A stretch of 64,000 nt of DNA from Quillaja saponaria (Eukaryota > Streptophyta > Magnoliopsida > Fabales > Quillajaceae): the NCBI GenBank assembly GCA_029379385.1, contig CM055610.1, positions 20,423,422 through 20,487,421 of the forward strand. Direction: 5' to 3'. The translations under genes were made by a program, and so were the position numbers. Positions 25,916-38,216 of the stretch are shown here, piece by piece. Numbering within the stretch: the stretch's first letter is position 1; every line of letters begins with the position of its first letter. The notes beneath the pieces were generated by a model, which searched no databases, had not been told where the DNA came from, and worked only from the letters and a program-made list of their open reading frames with translations.

Positions 25916-27047
25916 CAAGGAATTAAAATTCGTTTCGAGGTGCCGTTTCGATAAATCTGAAAATGGAAACGTTTCGGGAAACGCCTGGAAATGGCATAGA
26001 AACAGTAAATTATTTGGAAATGCATGGAAACATATAGTAAAACACATATTATAGTAAATTTTAGTATCTAATATGATTAATTTAGTATATAAATTATTTA
26101 TAAATACATACTAAGGAAAAAAATCTTAATATAGGCATATAAATTGAAAGAAAATATCAAACTACATTCTTTATTTTATTTTATTTTATTGGGGAAGGGA
26201 GGAATAAATTTCTGAGTAGGCTTTTAGGAGAGTCGACTCTTGACCTTAGCATATAAAAACATGCAAGAAAATATATTATGTAATACATTTAATAATTAAT
26301 TGTAACAGTCAATACAATTAATCTTTTTAAAGTTTAAAAATAATTTTAATAACTCAATACAAAATATAATTTTTTTAGATTTATCTAATTTAATAGTATA
26401 ATTGATAAGTAAAAATTTTATTTGCATAACTTATTTGTCCATAATATATGTAAAGAAAGTTATTAATTTTAAATAACAATCTTAGTCATAATATACCCAA
26501 CTAGTTTCTTAGAATTTTTTTTTTCTTTTTTATTTGAATGACTAAAATAACAATTTTAGTCATAGATATTTTAAAATAAGTTAAATGGGTTAGTTGGTTT
26601 TTTGATTTAGTTGTAGGCCTTTTTAAAATATTGTGTGGACCTAACAAGCAAAGCCCGCAATCAAAGCCCAACAAAATTAAAAATAACTCTGCCTCCTAAA
26701 CGCATACGTTTCAGTCTTCTTCTCCAGCACGAGTCTTCTTCTCCAACACGTAGCAGAAAGCAGTCCACCGTAAAGAGAGCAGATCTACAGTCTGCACAGT
26801 TGCCCACTAACACAGAAAGCCAAGCCGCTATGCGGAAAAATTGCACTTCGCCATATTTAACAGAAGTTCAGATCTGAAATTTTTTAACTTTCTAGGTCGA
26901 TCTGTTCAAAATGAAAATGATGAAAACGGCACCGATTCCATCGAAACTCTATGGGTATGTTTCTGTAAGTGAGTTTCGTGTCGGAAAGTCTAGAAACCGA
27001 ATCGATTCGCCCGAAACGGGCGAATCGACATGACTTTTTGTACCTTA
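25916..27047. mobile_element. Non-autonomous hAT-like DNA transposon in kinase intron 2
   Basis: About 1.13 kb flanked by the 8-bp direct repeat CAAGGTAT (25908-25915 and 27048-27055), as expected for a hAT target-site duplication. The left end begins CAAGGAATTAAAATTCG and the right end, reverse complemented, begins TAAGGTACAAAAAGTC. Both run into GTTTCG-rich subterminal sequence (CCGTTTCG, GAAACG) of hAT style. No transposase frame is present; the inner part is AT-rich with a short GC-richer block at 26630-26880. It sits in the 2.96-kb intron between exons 2 and 3. Confidence 0.65.
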
Positions 27048-27100
27048 CAAGGTATCTTACTCTAATTCACTAATGCCTTATATTATCAGTTGCTTTGGAC

Positions 27101-27211
27101 TGGGGAAGAGAAGAGGAAGCATTGATGTCATACATCAATATTTAAAGTTTAATTAGTACATTCGAGAGAACTGGCGAAGAGAAAAGGAAGCCTCGATGTC
27201 ATACATCAATT
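27101..27211. repeat. Imperfect direct repeat beside the hAT-like element
   Basis: GAAGAGAAGAGGAAGC followed by GATGTCATACATCAAT (about 27104-27140) recurs as GAAGAGAAAAGGAAGC plus GATGTCATACATCAAT (about 27176-27210). The spacing is about 70 bp. The sequence also contains the small palindrome GATGTCATACATC. Confidence 0.7.
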
Positions 27212-29270
27212 ATATCCTTTTTCTCCCACCCAATCAAATCTAGCCTAATAGGATACTGTAGTGATTCAGAAGCTACTGGCATGTCATATTTAGTTTTTAT
27301 CAATATTTTCTCTAGGGCATAAAATATTACCGTGCATCTCTAGATCTCTGTTACTAGAGATCGCTAGGTAGCAATCCTCGAATTGGAACATTCGATCCAA
27401 AACGAGGATCACTATCGATTTGGAACATCACTTTTAGTGTTCCGGTCGTTCTGATCATAAACTTAGAGAATACAGTTAAAAAGAAATAAAAAACATAAAT
27501 CGACAAAAAAAAAAAAAAAAAACTTGTTTGAACCATTAAAAAGATTAAATAAATGTAAAATTGGGATAAGAGATATAAAAATCCTTTTGTTGGTATGTTT
27601 AATTATCTAAGAAAGTATTAATAATAATAATCTATGCATATATAAAAGAAATTATCACATGTGCAATCCTAAAAAACATTCTTTGTTTTGGATCAACGTA
27701 TTTCGTTCTCACTAATCAATCTAAAGAAGCCTACCCTCATCATACCACATTCCGGTTCCCATTCCCGTTAGCGTACCAGATCGATCTGCGTACTAGGTAA
27801 CATAGCTCTAGATTTCATGAACATATCTGAAGAGTCTCTTTTGAGATTTTGCAGGAGTATTTGGAATCTGTAGTTGTAGGTGAGTTATAGATTTTGCATT
27901 GATTAGGCTGTAGAAGATCATCAAATCTCTCTTCTTGAATCTTTGAAGTGCAAAGCATGACAATGAAGGTTTATGGATGTCAATAATGTTAAATGGAAAC
28001 TCAAAAATGTTGCCAATTTGTTGAGAACTAGTGCCAGGTTCCATAAGTATTTTCAAACTTCTACAGATAGAGAAGTAAACGCAATATATGTTAATTATAA
28101 AAACCAAAACATTGTTCCATTTGGAAATCTTAAACTATCTCATTCCTATAACGAAATATTCCTGTGTTACCGGTATTCATTGTGATGCAGAGTATTTCTC
28201 ATGAAAGCTTCTTTTTCTGCTAAGTCTTAAAGGTAAATAATTGGTTGTTCATTGTAGTTTCAATATGCAAACACGGAACCTGTTGACGATCTCTAACTTG
28301 CATATAATAGGTATTCCTACATATTTATACTGGTATATTTGAAGAAGACTTCAGTTTTTATCATCTATTTGCAATTAGTCCTACATAAACCACTCTTTAA
28401 TATAGCTAAGTGTACTAGTGTAATGCGTCATAAATATTGACAATTCAGCAATATGAACCATTACCATTGTGGAGAACACCAGTGTTGTGAGAGTGTAAAG
28501 GTAGTCCCCCTTTTGAGGGTATTCAGTCCTTTAAAAATTAAAGTCCAGACAGGATTCATATATAATGCAAATTAACACCTGGTGTTGAATTAGAGAATAT
28601 CATAGTATTAACAAAAAACTTTTAGAGCTTATATTACCCCTTCTTTTTCACAATTCTCGGCACTTTCCAGGAGCATGCTTTCATATGCATCAAGTTTCTT
28701 TGAAACTTCTTCCTTCATTGCGTAGATGCTTGTTCCAGCAAAGGATTCAGGACATGCTTTGGTCTGGTATCCCACTGTTAAACCAGCAACAGGAACATGC
28801 AGAATGGAGTACAGGAGAGGTATTGGTGAGTCGAAGACCAACATAATGGATTCTATTCGATAGAAATAGGGGATATGGACCCATTTAGAAGCAAATAAAA
28901 CTTATACTATATGTTTACTTCACCAAACAATGCCAGAAAATCAAGTAGAATCCTTCACCACGAAACTAGAAAATCAGTCCTCAAATTCAAAACAACCCGG
29001 TAAAAAAGTGTATTGTTTGTAAACATTTCCAAAATAATAAGAAGCTCAGAGAACAGATGACAAAAATGGTTTAGAGACATAGTCTATCAATCACTTACTG
29101 GGGTGAGGCACCCTATCCATGACTCCAAGCACAAGCAGCCTATCACCGGCACGGAGAATGTCACCCCTCAACCGCAAATTTTTTACAGTGACCTTAAGTT
29201 CGTACTCACTGAGATCTTTGGTCGCATCATATGCCATGATGACATCAGACGGCGGAAGAGGACTCTCCAT

Positions 29271-30368
29271 TGACACAATCAATTAAAACCCAGAAATGGG
29301 TTTTGAAATTTACAAACTTCTCTTCCCCAATTATTAGCTTTGGTGACAGGAGTAGAATTTAAGGAACATTTGGAAACTTCCCCTTCATTCATCCAAGTTT
29401 TTCTTCCTACTAATTCTATCATTCTCTCTGTCTCTCGCTGTGTTCGGACAATACCAAGCAAGAACATATGCTTCGGATATTCTTCCATTCCTGAGTGCTA
29501 ACAAATTGGCGGGAAAATTGCCGTCTTCAACTAGACCAATGAGAATATTGCCAGGATGTCGAAGACAAATCGATTTTGTACTCTCGGACAATCCTCGTCA
29601 GATTCCTAAATCCTTTTCTTGTTCAATTTTTTTTTGTTTGTGATGTGATGTGAGAGGGTTTATACTGTAAACCCTGTGTGTTTGTGATGTTGGGCCACCA
29701 ATTTTTAATAGGCTGCAATGGGTTTTCTTACGGTGTAATTCAGGCCCAAATTGGTGCAATCGATGCAGGTAAACCTCTATTAAGGCACAAATGGGATTGT
29801 GGGGATCTAGATCCTCCGCTGTTCCAACCATGAATTTGTTTATGTGCGAAAAAGACGGATTCAGATAATTTACTTTAAAAAAAATAAATTTATTTATTTT
29901 TGAGACTCTTGTACAAAAAAAATATTCAAGTCCGGATTATATGTGAGCTTGCTACAAATGGTTTGTTTAGATTCTTTAAAAGATCTATAGTTTGGATGTA
30001 GCTCTATGAACCATTGTTTTTCAGTTTTGCATTCATAATTACGTTATTTTATTTTCATGATTGACAATATTACATACATGACACATTGTTATGTCTCACG
30101 ATAAAACTCAAACTAAAGAAAACAAAGAAGAAAATAGAAAAGAGAATGATAAGTTGAATTAAGCCTAAGCTTAACATTATATTTTCTGATATGAAATAGT
30201 CATACGCCTTCTACAGTGCTTGAAAACTAATAAAATAGTAAATAATAATTACTTGAAGATAAAGTTTAGGAAAGATATAATAATAAAATATCTAAATTGA
30301 CCCTTAATTTATTGTAGGCGCCAATGGATTTAAATATAATAGCTGTTTAGCTGGGAGTAAACTAGCAG
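29271..30368. other. Intergenic region: kinase promoter and E1-alpha 3' flank
   Basis: About 1.1 kb. Upstream of the kinase ATG (29270) the minus strand reads a probable leader. A TATA-like AGTATAAAC is near 29660, consistent with a start near 29630. The frames seen in 29280-29830 are leader or shadow frames without recognisable products. The right part is AT-rich and should include the 3' untranslated region of the E1-alpha gene. Confidence 0.45.
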
Positions 30369-33300
30369 TTACATAGGAACATCAGAAGGGTAGTCTTGAG
30401 GATGTTCCTTAATGGTTTCTCTAAGTAGTTTCTCTTGCTCATGAAGATTTGATGGCAGATTGGCATAGACATCACTGAATAGATCTGCAAGTGGAGGTTT
30501 CGGTATTCTCTCGGCAACCTGAATTGCTTGCAGTAGCTGAAAGAAACATTTTATATCAGAACAGCATGTCAAAACTATAAACAGGTTGATCATGTAAAAG
30601 AAAAGAAGCTGAAATAGAATCAATAAAACTTGTACGAACCTGCTTCTTGACACTGTTTCGGAGCTCTAACTCGTCTTCATCATTCCACCAACCATTCTTT
30701 TCTACCCATCTCCTAAATCTATTTACAGGGTTTCGAGACTTTTTCCAATACTCAATCTCATCAACTGGCCGATACTTGGTTGAGTCGTCTGATGTAGAGT
30801 GATGCCCTACTCTATATGTCAGTGCCTGATGGGGTACATTTTAACATTTGAGTACTGTTGCACAAATCATCAATGTTGATCACAACAATACCAAATGGAA
30901 GCAACACATTGTCATGAAAAAAGGAAATACTAAATGAGTAAAAAAGATTTTGCAGGATCCATTATGGTATTATTTTCTGGCATTTCAGTTGGTACTGTCT
31001 ATGCCCTTATTGAGGCCTGTGTTGTAGTGTGTACTAATGGCTAATGCTGCAATATGGGAATGCATACGCAGAAAGAGTTGTGAGGTACTAGAAAAGACTA
31101 TCAATTAATAGCACATCTTCTGATCGTATAAAACTACCAACATGGAATTTCATTCACGCACCTCAATTAATACAGGTCTCTGTTCACTTATAGCCATTCT
31201 ACGAGCAGTATGAACTGCGGCATAGACAGCAAGAGCATCATTTCCATCTACTCGGATGCTTCGCATCCCATAAGCTGGACCTTTGACAACAATACCATCA
31301 CCTTCCAAAAGATACAAGGAAAAAAAAATTAACTAAAACACTCCCATAAGGTACAATGTCATAAAGAGTATGAAAAGTGTGAGGCTTATCACTTGTGATG
31401 CAATTAAACATTCAAATCACAAGTCATATCACACATTTGATTAAATATGGAGTGCAGCTCTGCTTATCAAAAAGCTAAATAAAATATCAAATAGGGGTAG
31501 AATGTAAAGTCTTCGTTTCATCGAAAAAAGATTTGAGAATTAATGGTTGGGAGATGGAATTAGGAGGAGTACTTCGAAATTGTTCTTCTGTTGGGGTACT
31601 GATGGCCCAGCCATTGTTGCGACAGATAAAAATAATAGGGACTTCCATTACAGCTGCAAAATTCAAGGCTGCATGAAAATCTCCCTGAAACATTTGATAG
31701 GGTCAGAATAAAGAAAAACACAAGCAAATGTTTCATTTTTCATAGTTGGTAAAGAGAAATTGTTGAGAAACAACCTCACTGGTGGTGCCATCCCCAAAAT
31801 AAGTAACTGCACAAGCATCCTTTCTGTCCATTTTCAGCGAATAGGCAACTCCAACAGCTTGTGGAAGTTGTGTTCTGAAGTTCTTTCACATCAAGAAAAC
31901 TTGTAGTGAGTCTATGCAAACAACAATTAAGCTGTTTGATTTGGCATTCAATTATCTTTCTATTACAGTAATTGAACTTCTTCTGCAGGGTATATAAAAC
32001 TTACGCAATGGGTGATGAGATAGTGATGTAATTGAGCTTGTTTGACCCATAATGGACAGGCATCTGCCTGCCTTTACCATGATCAGCTTGGTTTCCAAAC
32101 AACTGATCGGCAAACTCTTTCAGCGTAAAACCACGCCATAAAAGAATACCCGGTTCCCGGTACTGTCATCATATTAGACAGGTACACTTGCATCAGTTTC
32201 ATCGGGAAAGAGAAGGCCAACACTTGTACATGGTTAATTTGTACAATCATAGCACTGCTCATAATTAATTAGGATATTTTGCAGGTAAGTTTGTATTGTA
32301 AGTTCTAACCTGAGGCAGTATAAGATCATCAATGGAAAGTGCAGCAGCTGATGCAATGTTAATTGCTTCTTCTCCCATTGTGGTGATATAGAAGGAAATT
32401 CTTCCTTGCCTTTGTGCTTCGTAGAACACGGTATCCATCATTTGAAGGGTGACCATGTTATTATACATTTTTACAGCCACTTCCTTACTCAACTGTTGAA
32501 TCTGATAGTCCAAAGATTATTAAATAATTGGAACTATGAAATTACAAAGCTACTAATTCTGTTTTCTATAGAAATTCACAGCACATCCTATCTTTTTAAT
32601 TATTTCAAACCATGTCAAATTTTGCTGATTTACCTGTTCATAATTGCTGTATGTAATGGGGTCTCCATTGTCATCGAGAACTCGAAAACAAGGTACTCTT
32701 TTTACAGGAGTCTCAGAAATGAAAGTCATTTCAGAAGTGAATGAAACCTTCCCACCAGGAAAATCATTGGCCTGATACAGTAGAACACAAGATATTACTT
32801 GTTAGAACAAATTTAGAACATTTTAAAAATTAAAATACCTGAATTCATACCAAAAACACTGAATTGTCTAAGATAGAGTGGTAATGAGCTTTTGGTTAAG
32901 GGGTAGGAGGTTGGATTCATCAACCCTTTTGTAAATCATTTGTCAATATCCGAATCTTGGATCTCAATTTACAGATACTTATCCAACCTGTTAAATACCA
33001 TTTGAGCTAAAAGCCTAAAACTCATTGGCATCGATTTGATTCAAGATATTCTAATATGTGTATATTATCATAGTTGTCCCACTATTAAATGAGTATATAT
33101 TAATTAGCACTAGAAGTTGAGGATGAATTGATTTTTATTTTTCATATTACATAATTAACTTCTTATTTTTTCTTCTTTTTCTTAAGTAAATTTGGTACAT
33201 AGAATTCATTATTTTTGTAATAGACCCTAAGAGGATGTGTAAGTGTGTTTTTGTATGCATTGGTTCGAAATTCGTCGGTTACTTTGTTGGTCTCGAAACT

Positions 33301-34702
33301 AACACTTTACTCAACTCAGTTTAACTTATTTTTAATAAATAAATAAATAAAGTCATATAATATGCATGTACAATTCTATTTTTTTTTTTTTAAAATAAAC
33401 ATCAAATTAATCAATTTAGAGAAAAATTATGGATGCAAACTTATTAAAGATTAAAGTTTGATCTAATCATAATTAGAGAAAATTTATGGTATGATGTTCT
33501 ATTTTGATATTTTTGAGTATTTCTATACGAATTAATGTAAATATGTTGTAATTAAATACTATGCATGTTTATGTCACATGACTTTTTTTGTTAAAAAGGG
33601 AGAGAAGCTGTATGGAGGTGGATTAACTTATAATAGTGTTGGGTGAGTAAAGTGATAATTCAAAAACTATGTATTGCCAAAGTGAAAATTATGATAAAGA
33701 GTTACTGCCACATTAGGGAAAGAAGAGATAACCGGTAGAATTGTATGGAAAAATGATTGAGAGGAATAAATCTTCAGTAATCATATATAACCGAAAATCA
33801 ATTCTTAAATTTAAATTTTATGTGCTTAGATATTTTTAGGCTTCTTTATTGTTTTGATTCGTGAGAATTACATTATTTTTTATTTTGAACATTGAAAAAA
33901 TTATTTTTATAATTTAATTTTTCTTATTTTAATTCTCCATGATTTGATTAAATTATGTTTTTAATCAAGTTGAAATTATTAAATTAAGATAGAATATAAA
34001 AAAATTAACTAATATATATGTTTTTTAGGAGATATTAATCTATGAAAATAAAAATCATTTGAATATTGACTCAATATCATTACAATTTTCTTTTTTTAAT
34101 TATAAATGTTACGCCAATAATTTTTGTCTAGCAACAAAAAAATTCCATTAATAATAAAATTCTTTTTAGGTATTTCTAACTATATTATATTCCATCTAAA
34201 TCTAATAATTTTGAGTTGATTAAGAATTCGATTGGATTTGATCAAATAAAATAAATTTTTAATGATTAAAAAAAATGATGTAATCCTGAAAAAACTAAAA
34301 TAAACCATATTTTTATCATGTTAAAACAAAAAAGCATTTCACCTTATCAAAAAATTTAATTTAAAACACCCAAAAAGTAAAAAAAAAAAACTATAAAATT
34401 ACCTGATCATCTTTATCTTCATGGGTATACTGTGGTTCTAATTGATTTTGAGCTTCAGTGGATTTGTAATGCAAAAAGGAGTAAAGAGTACCCAATAATG
34501 CATGTGGTTTATGAGGATAACTCTCGCCAATTGGCATAAATGTAGAAGAAGAAGAACCAGCTTTACAATGAAACAAAGAAGAATAAGAAGACACAGAACT
34601 ATTGTGGTTCACAAGTCCAAGAAAACCCAGGCTTTTGCTTTGGAAGTTCTGATGCGTAATGATTTTTCTTGATGATAACCTTATTGACAACAAGATCGTC
34701 AT
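30369..34702 (-). CDS. BCKDHA: 2-oxoisovalerate dehydrogenase (BCKDH) E1 subunit alpha, mitochondrial
   Basis: Nine exons on the minus strand: 34403-34702, 32634-32771, 32310-32501, 32005-32162, 31775-31874, 31573-31684, 31162-31301, 30640-30825 and 30369-30536. They total 1494 nt in frame, 497 residues. The enzyme decarboxylates branched-chain 2-oxo acids from Leu, Ile and Val with thiamine diphosphate, and passes the acyl group to E2 in the mitochondrial matrix. The first 100 residues are Ser/Arg-rich and low in acidic residues, like a mitochondrial presequence. The core has [31 protein letters not shown] and the thiamine-diphosphate motif GDG (about 290-292) to NN (about 319-320). The conserved phosphorylation-loop sequence [12 protein letters not shown] is near 388-399. 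The C-terminus is [11 protein letters not shown]. The acceptor TTCTTGCAG ends one base before the ATG, suggesting a leader intron. No break was found. Confidence 0.95.
32876..33027. mobile_element. Possible small inverted-repeat (MITE-like) element in E1-alpha intron 1
   Basis: The left side reads TAATGAGCTTTTGG and later GGAGGTTGGATT. The right side reads AATCTTGG, ATCCAACCTG and AGCTAAAAGCCTAAAACTCA, which is largely the reverse complement of the left. The arms are degenerate and no target-site duplication was confirmed. Confidence 0.4.
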
Positions 34703-34824
34703 ACTGCAAGAAAGCGAAATACAAGATTGATGAATAAAATTAATGTATAAAGGGTAAGAATTTCATTAAGGGGAAGATGATGAAAAGGGTACATGAAAGA
34801 ATTACGTTCTCACAAGCATTAATC

Positions 34825-34904
34825 AAAACTGGTCAGTTTCATTCTTTTGTTTGTCAGTGTAAATAAAACTGGTCAGTCTCATTCTTTTGTTTGTCAGCGT
34901 AAAG
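34825..34904. repeat. 40-bp direct tandem repeat upstream of E1-alpha
   Basis: AAAACTGGTCAGTTTCATTC (34825) recurs as AAAACTGGTCAGTCTCATTC (34865). Each copy is followed by TTTTGTTTGTCAG. Only two or three mismatches separate the copies. It lies 120-200 bp upstream of the start codon. Confidence 0.9.
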
Positions 34905-37492
34905 GATATTTAGAACTGAAAATGATTTGGATTGAGCTCAAGACATGGTGGAGATGTATTTGTATATTTGTATCAATAATTCAAAGTTGCCTCATCCTAT
35001 CTAATTAAGCTAGCTTCAATATTTGTACGTTTCCATTTATGTCTTAAAAACTTACTCAAAAACTGTATGATCGATTTTTTGTCTTTAAAAAAATTTATAA
35101 CAGGATTTTGTTTTTTAGATTTGATGCATTGATTACTATTTTTTTTAAATATTTTATTTTATATACTAAGTATTGGATTTATAAGTTGTTGTGCCCATGC
35201 CACAATGGGCTCCATTACAATATTATTTGCAACCACACAATGCACCTACCCCTATGATTTTCTTTGCAACAAAAAGAATGAGGAAAATGAGAGGTTCGTT
35301 GAAGATTTACAAGTCATAATCGTTCTAATCATTAAAACAAACTAAACGATTCCTGGGGCACAGTAGTAGCAATTGACTAAAACCATTAATTATGATAGTA
35401 TATAGATAGCTAGTGTCTGGTTTTCCTCCTGATAGCAATTTGATTCCTTCCAAACACAGATAATCTATGAACGATTCGTAAATAATATTCAAGTTGGATC
35501 GAATTGTATTAATTTTAGACACTGTCGGATTTTTTACTAATCCAGTCCACGCCATCCTATTAGTAATGATAAACAGTAACAGTACAACTACAAGAGTCAC
35601 AACACCAAGCTTCGATAATAATAACCTAAATAACAGATAATGAAACAGATATTGAATTCATTTGACAATGTAAGAGGGATTGTGTAAATGTTGTGATTCT
35701 TGACTAGCATTAGATATCTGACAACTCTATTCATCAAACAACTAATTAAGAAGAAAAAAAAAACTGCCAAGATATTCACCCATCATGCAGCCATATAAAC
35801 TTGTAAAAAGTTAGCTTCTACTGCAAAGAAACTGCTAGGACTCTCACCCACCTTATGAACTTTAAAAAGAAGTACGTCTGCTTCTTCTGCAAAGTCTATC
35901 TAAGCACAAAACCACTAAAAGCATGTATGCTTTTTCTTCTTGCCTGAATTGTTAAACTCAAGCCAAATAGGGATTCAGTTAAAATGGCATGTTTTTGAAA
36001 TGTTTCTTGAACCAATAATGTTCTATATCTGGATTTGACAGCCAAGTTCCCTTCTTCAACTAACCAAGTAGGTGGAATGTAAGTGTGAGCTGGAGTTTGT
36101 CCATCACTCCTTTTAGTACTTGAGGTTAAGGGGTAGACTAAGACCCAACATAATGACCATATCTTTTCAGGTATAATGTATGGATCTCTGCTAACAGTTT
36201 ACTCAAATTCTTTTTTTTTTTTTTTGTCATATTGTTAAAAGTCAAGGCTTCAATTTCTATCACATCAAATAAACAAAATTAATCAGAATTTTAGTCCACA
36301 CGCCTCTGATATCCAGTTGCCTCAGGCTTTGTCCCATCGAGGACTGCGACCAGTTATTTGATTACTTGATCATAGCATAGTGAAACTCATTTAAGTTTCT
36401 AAAACATATTTTTCTGCATAAATTTCTAAAACATTCTTGTTATATATTTAGACTACTTAATAAATCATGGATAACATATGAAAATATTTTTGTGTAATAT
36501 ATATCCAACAGACTTACTTTTGAAAACAATATTTTAGTGGACAAAGAGGCATTAAGAAAGAATATTACACCCCAAAAATAATGTTTAACCTTTAAAGAGT
36601 TTCAATCTGATCACAGGGAAAATGAAATATGTACCCAGCAAAGGGGCAAGAAAAACTATAACTAGATGACAGCTAAGAAAGCACTTAGCCACTTACTTGT
36701 TCTTTTCCTGCTCCACTCTGAATGAAAGACTTTACTTTCCATGCATGCATATTTGAACAAGGTCAGAACTTATGATATAGAAGGCAACTCTTTCCCTTAC
36801 TTTCCAACAAGTGAACTGGGTTATTACCTTCCAAGTACCACAACCAACAAGACATTGTCAATGGTAAAATTGGCTGATGTCAATTGTTTAATTTCTTATC
36901 ACTGATGATGAAACTCTTACCATGCAAATCTAATAGATGTAAATGAACTCTAAGCTCCTACTGGAAGAGCACCAACAGACTTGAAGCTATCATACAATAA
37001 AATAAGCAAATAACTGGGACACTATATGTAACAAAAAAAAAAAATCTGCATGAACTCCCTAGTCCACAATTGGAATGTCAGTATCATAAATGAATGATTA
37101 ATGACTGCGGAATAAAACCAGAAGGTTTTGGGGCCATGCAAACGTTTCTTATATTTACTCTATAAGTCCATATGATAGAAAATAATTCCCAATTTCCAAA
37201 CATTCTAATTTCCATTGCTGAGTTAAAGGAAGCCAAGAGAAAATTTTTAATTGTATATTGAAAGTCTCTGATGAGAGCGATCATAACTCATTAAGAACTT
37301 ACCTAATTAAGCCTCATCATAGTACTCTGCAGAGTCTGCACCCATCTAAAACTAAAATGATATTTCAAGATCAAAAGCAAACCTGAGGGATAAAAACCAC
37401 TCTAGCATTATATGTTTGAACTGCCATCACGAAGGCCCAGCAGGCTAGCCCCGACCCAATCCAATCACACAAGGAATTTCTCATCTAGGCCT

Positions 37493-37610
37493 CTCCTGAT
37501 AGAGGTTTCCATGTAATTGTAAATATGGTTTCCTATTAGGTGATGCCATCGGAGGACCTCCAAGGGCTGATATACACAATGTCCCCTTTTGCCATGCTGC
37601 AAAAGAAAGT
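37493..37610 (-). other. Exon-like stretch of unknown identity downstream of the first PPR gene
   Basis: On the minus strand, AACTTTCTTTTGCAG is a strong acceptor at about 37611. It is followed by an open frame reading AWQKGTLCISALGGPPMASP and ending QERPR-stop. The base composition is less AT-rich than the surroundings. It may be part of a spliced 3' untranslated region of the PPR gene or an exon of an unrecognised gene. Confidence 0.25.
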
Positions 37611-38216
37611 TGGGTTGAAAGACAAGTTACAGCAATTCTATAGTACATAATCAGTTTGGATAAACAAGGCAGCAAAGGGACCTGTAAACTGCATGTGAAA
37701 CCAATACATTGAAAAACATTTTCAAATATCATCATCAGTGGCAGATGAAAATTCAAATAGTTGTACTTCAGATTGACGCACCCATTTTTTTCAGAATTAT
37801 AAAATTAATCACTATATCATAAGAAACTTCAAGCAGGATTGCAAATAAATGCAGAAGAAAAAGATGTAATTTGTATCAACCAGTCATTACTGACATACAT
37901 ACATACATTGTTCTCATCCCTGTGCATAAAAACCATTTAAAAACAAGAAAACTAAAATTTCATAATAAGACATAAAGCATAGGGCAATTCGACTGCAGGA
38001 ACAATTACATAGAAAAACTGACCTTTCATTAGCTTACATAAATAGAGGTACACATACACTGTGCAGTGATCATTACAAAGTGGCAACTCGTGTTTCATGA
38101 CTACACCGTAGTAAAAAATTCGGCATAGCTGTAAATTAACTGTATTATATATGATCTCTCCCTTTCTCCTTTCTACTTCTGTCTTCCTCCTTAGAGTTAA
38201 TAACTTGCCACTTCAT

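Larger units (their letters stand above)
20767..29270 (-). pseudogene. Universal-stress-like/protein kinase fusion gene with a single-base frameshift
   Basis: Ten exons on the minus strand: 29099-29270, 28638-28774, 25576-25673, 24298-24648, 22944-23390, 22674-22834, 21853-21923, 21599-21746, 21282-21431 and 20767-20841. Exons 1-3 and the start of exon 4 encode a universal-stress/nucleotide-alpha-hydrolase-like domain (NAAWVVLDRHLRRDLRFY). Exons 5-10 encode a kinase like the plant SELMODRAFT_444075/PERK-related group: glycine loop GEGGYGHVYKG near residue 322, AAKV lysine, HRDMRPSN near 438, GDFGLAKWK near 457 and LAPEYAEDG near 481. These catalytic motifs look intact. The exons total 1810 nt, one more than 603 codons. 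The surplus base is in the run of four G (C on the gene strand) at 24554-24557. Reading through it gives FLRPLFYT then TGA at 24540-24542, truncating after 171 residues. Removing one base restores homology (FLRP then YSILDTDVIEHK). It is either a recent pseudogene or allele, or a sequencing error. All splice junctions otherwise keep phase. Confidence 0.85.
34703..38216. other. Intergenic region: E1-alpha promoter and PPR 3' flank
   Basis: About 3.5 kb. A 40-bp unit is doubled at 34825-34904, just upstream of the E1-alpha gene. Minus-strand open frames at 35325-35600 and 35597-35779 begin with non-ATG codons and match nothing I know. An exon-like stretch at 37480-37620 is described separately. 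Otherwise only AT-rich sequence is seen. Confidence 0.5.

Noticed and set aside
27338..27813. Possible transposon with ends CTCTAGATCTCTGTTACTAG and CTAGGTAACATAGCTCTAG
   Set aside because: The inverted similarity is short and imperfect, and no target-site duplication was found.
35325..35600. Minus-strand frame with hydrophobic N-terminus (possible small secreted peptide)
   Set aside because: The frame opens with GTG; the first ATG gives 76 unremarkable residues. No family match, promoter or splice context.
37084..37284. Minus-strand frame of 66 codons
   Set aside because: No family similarity and no splice context; treated as chance in AT-rich DNA.
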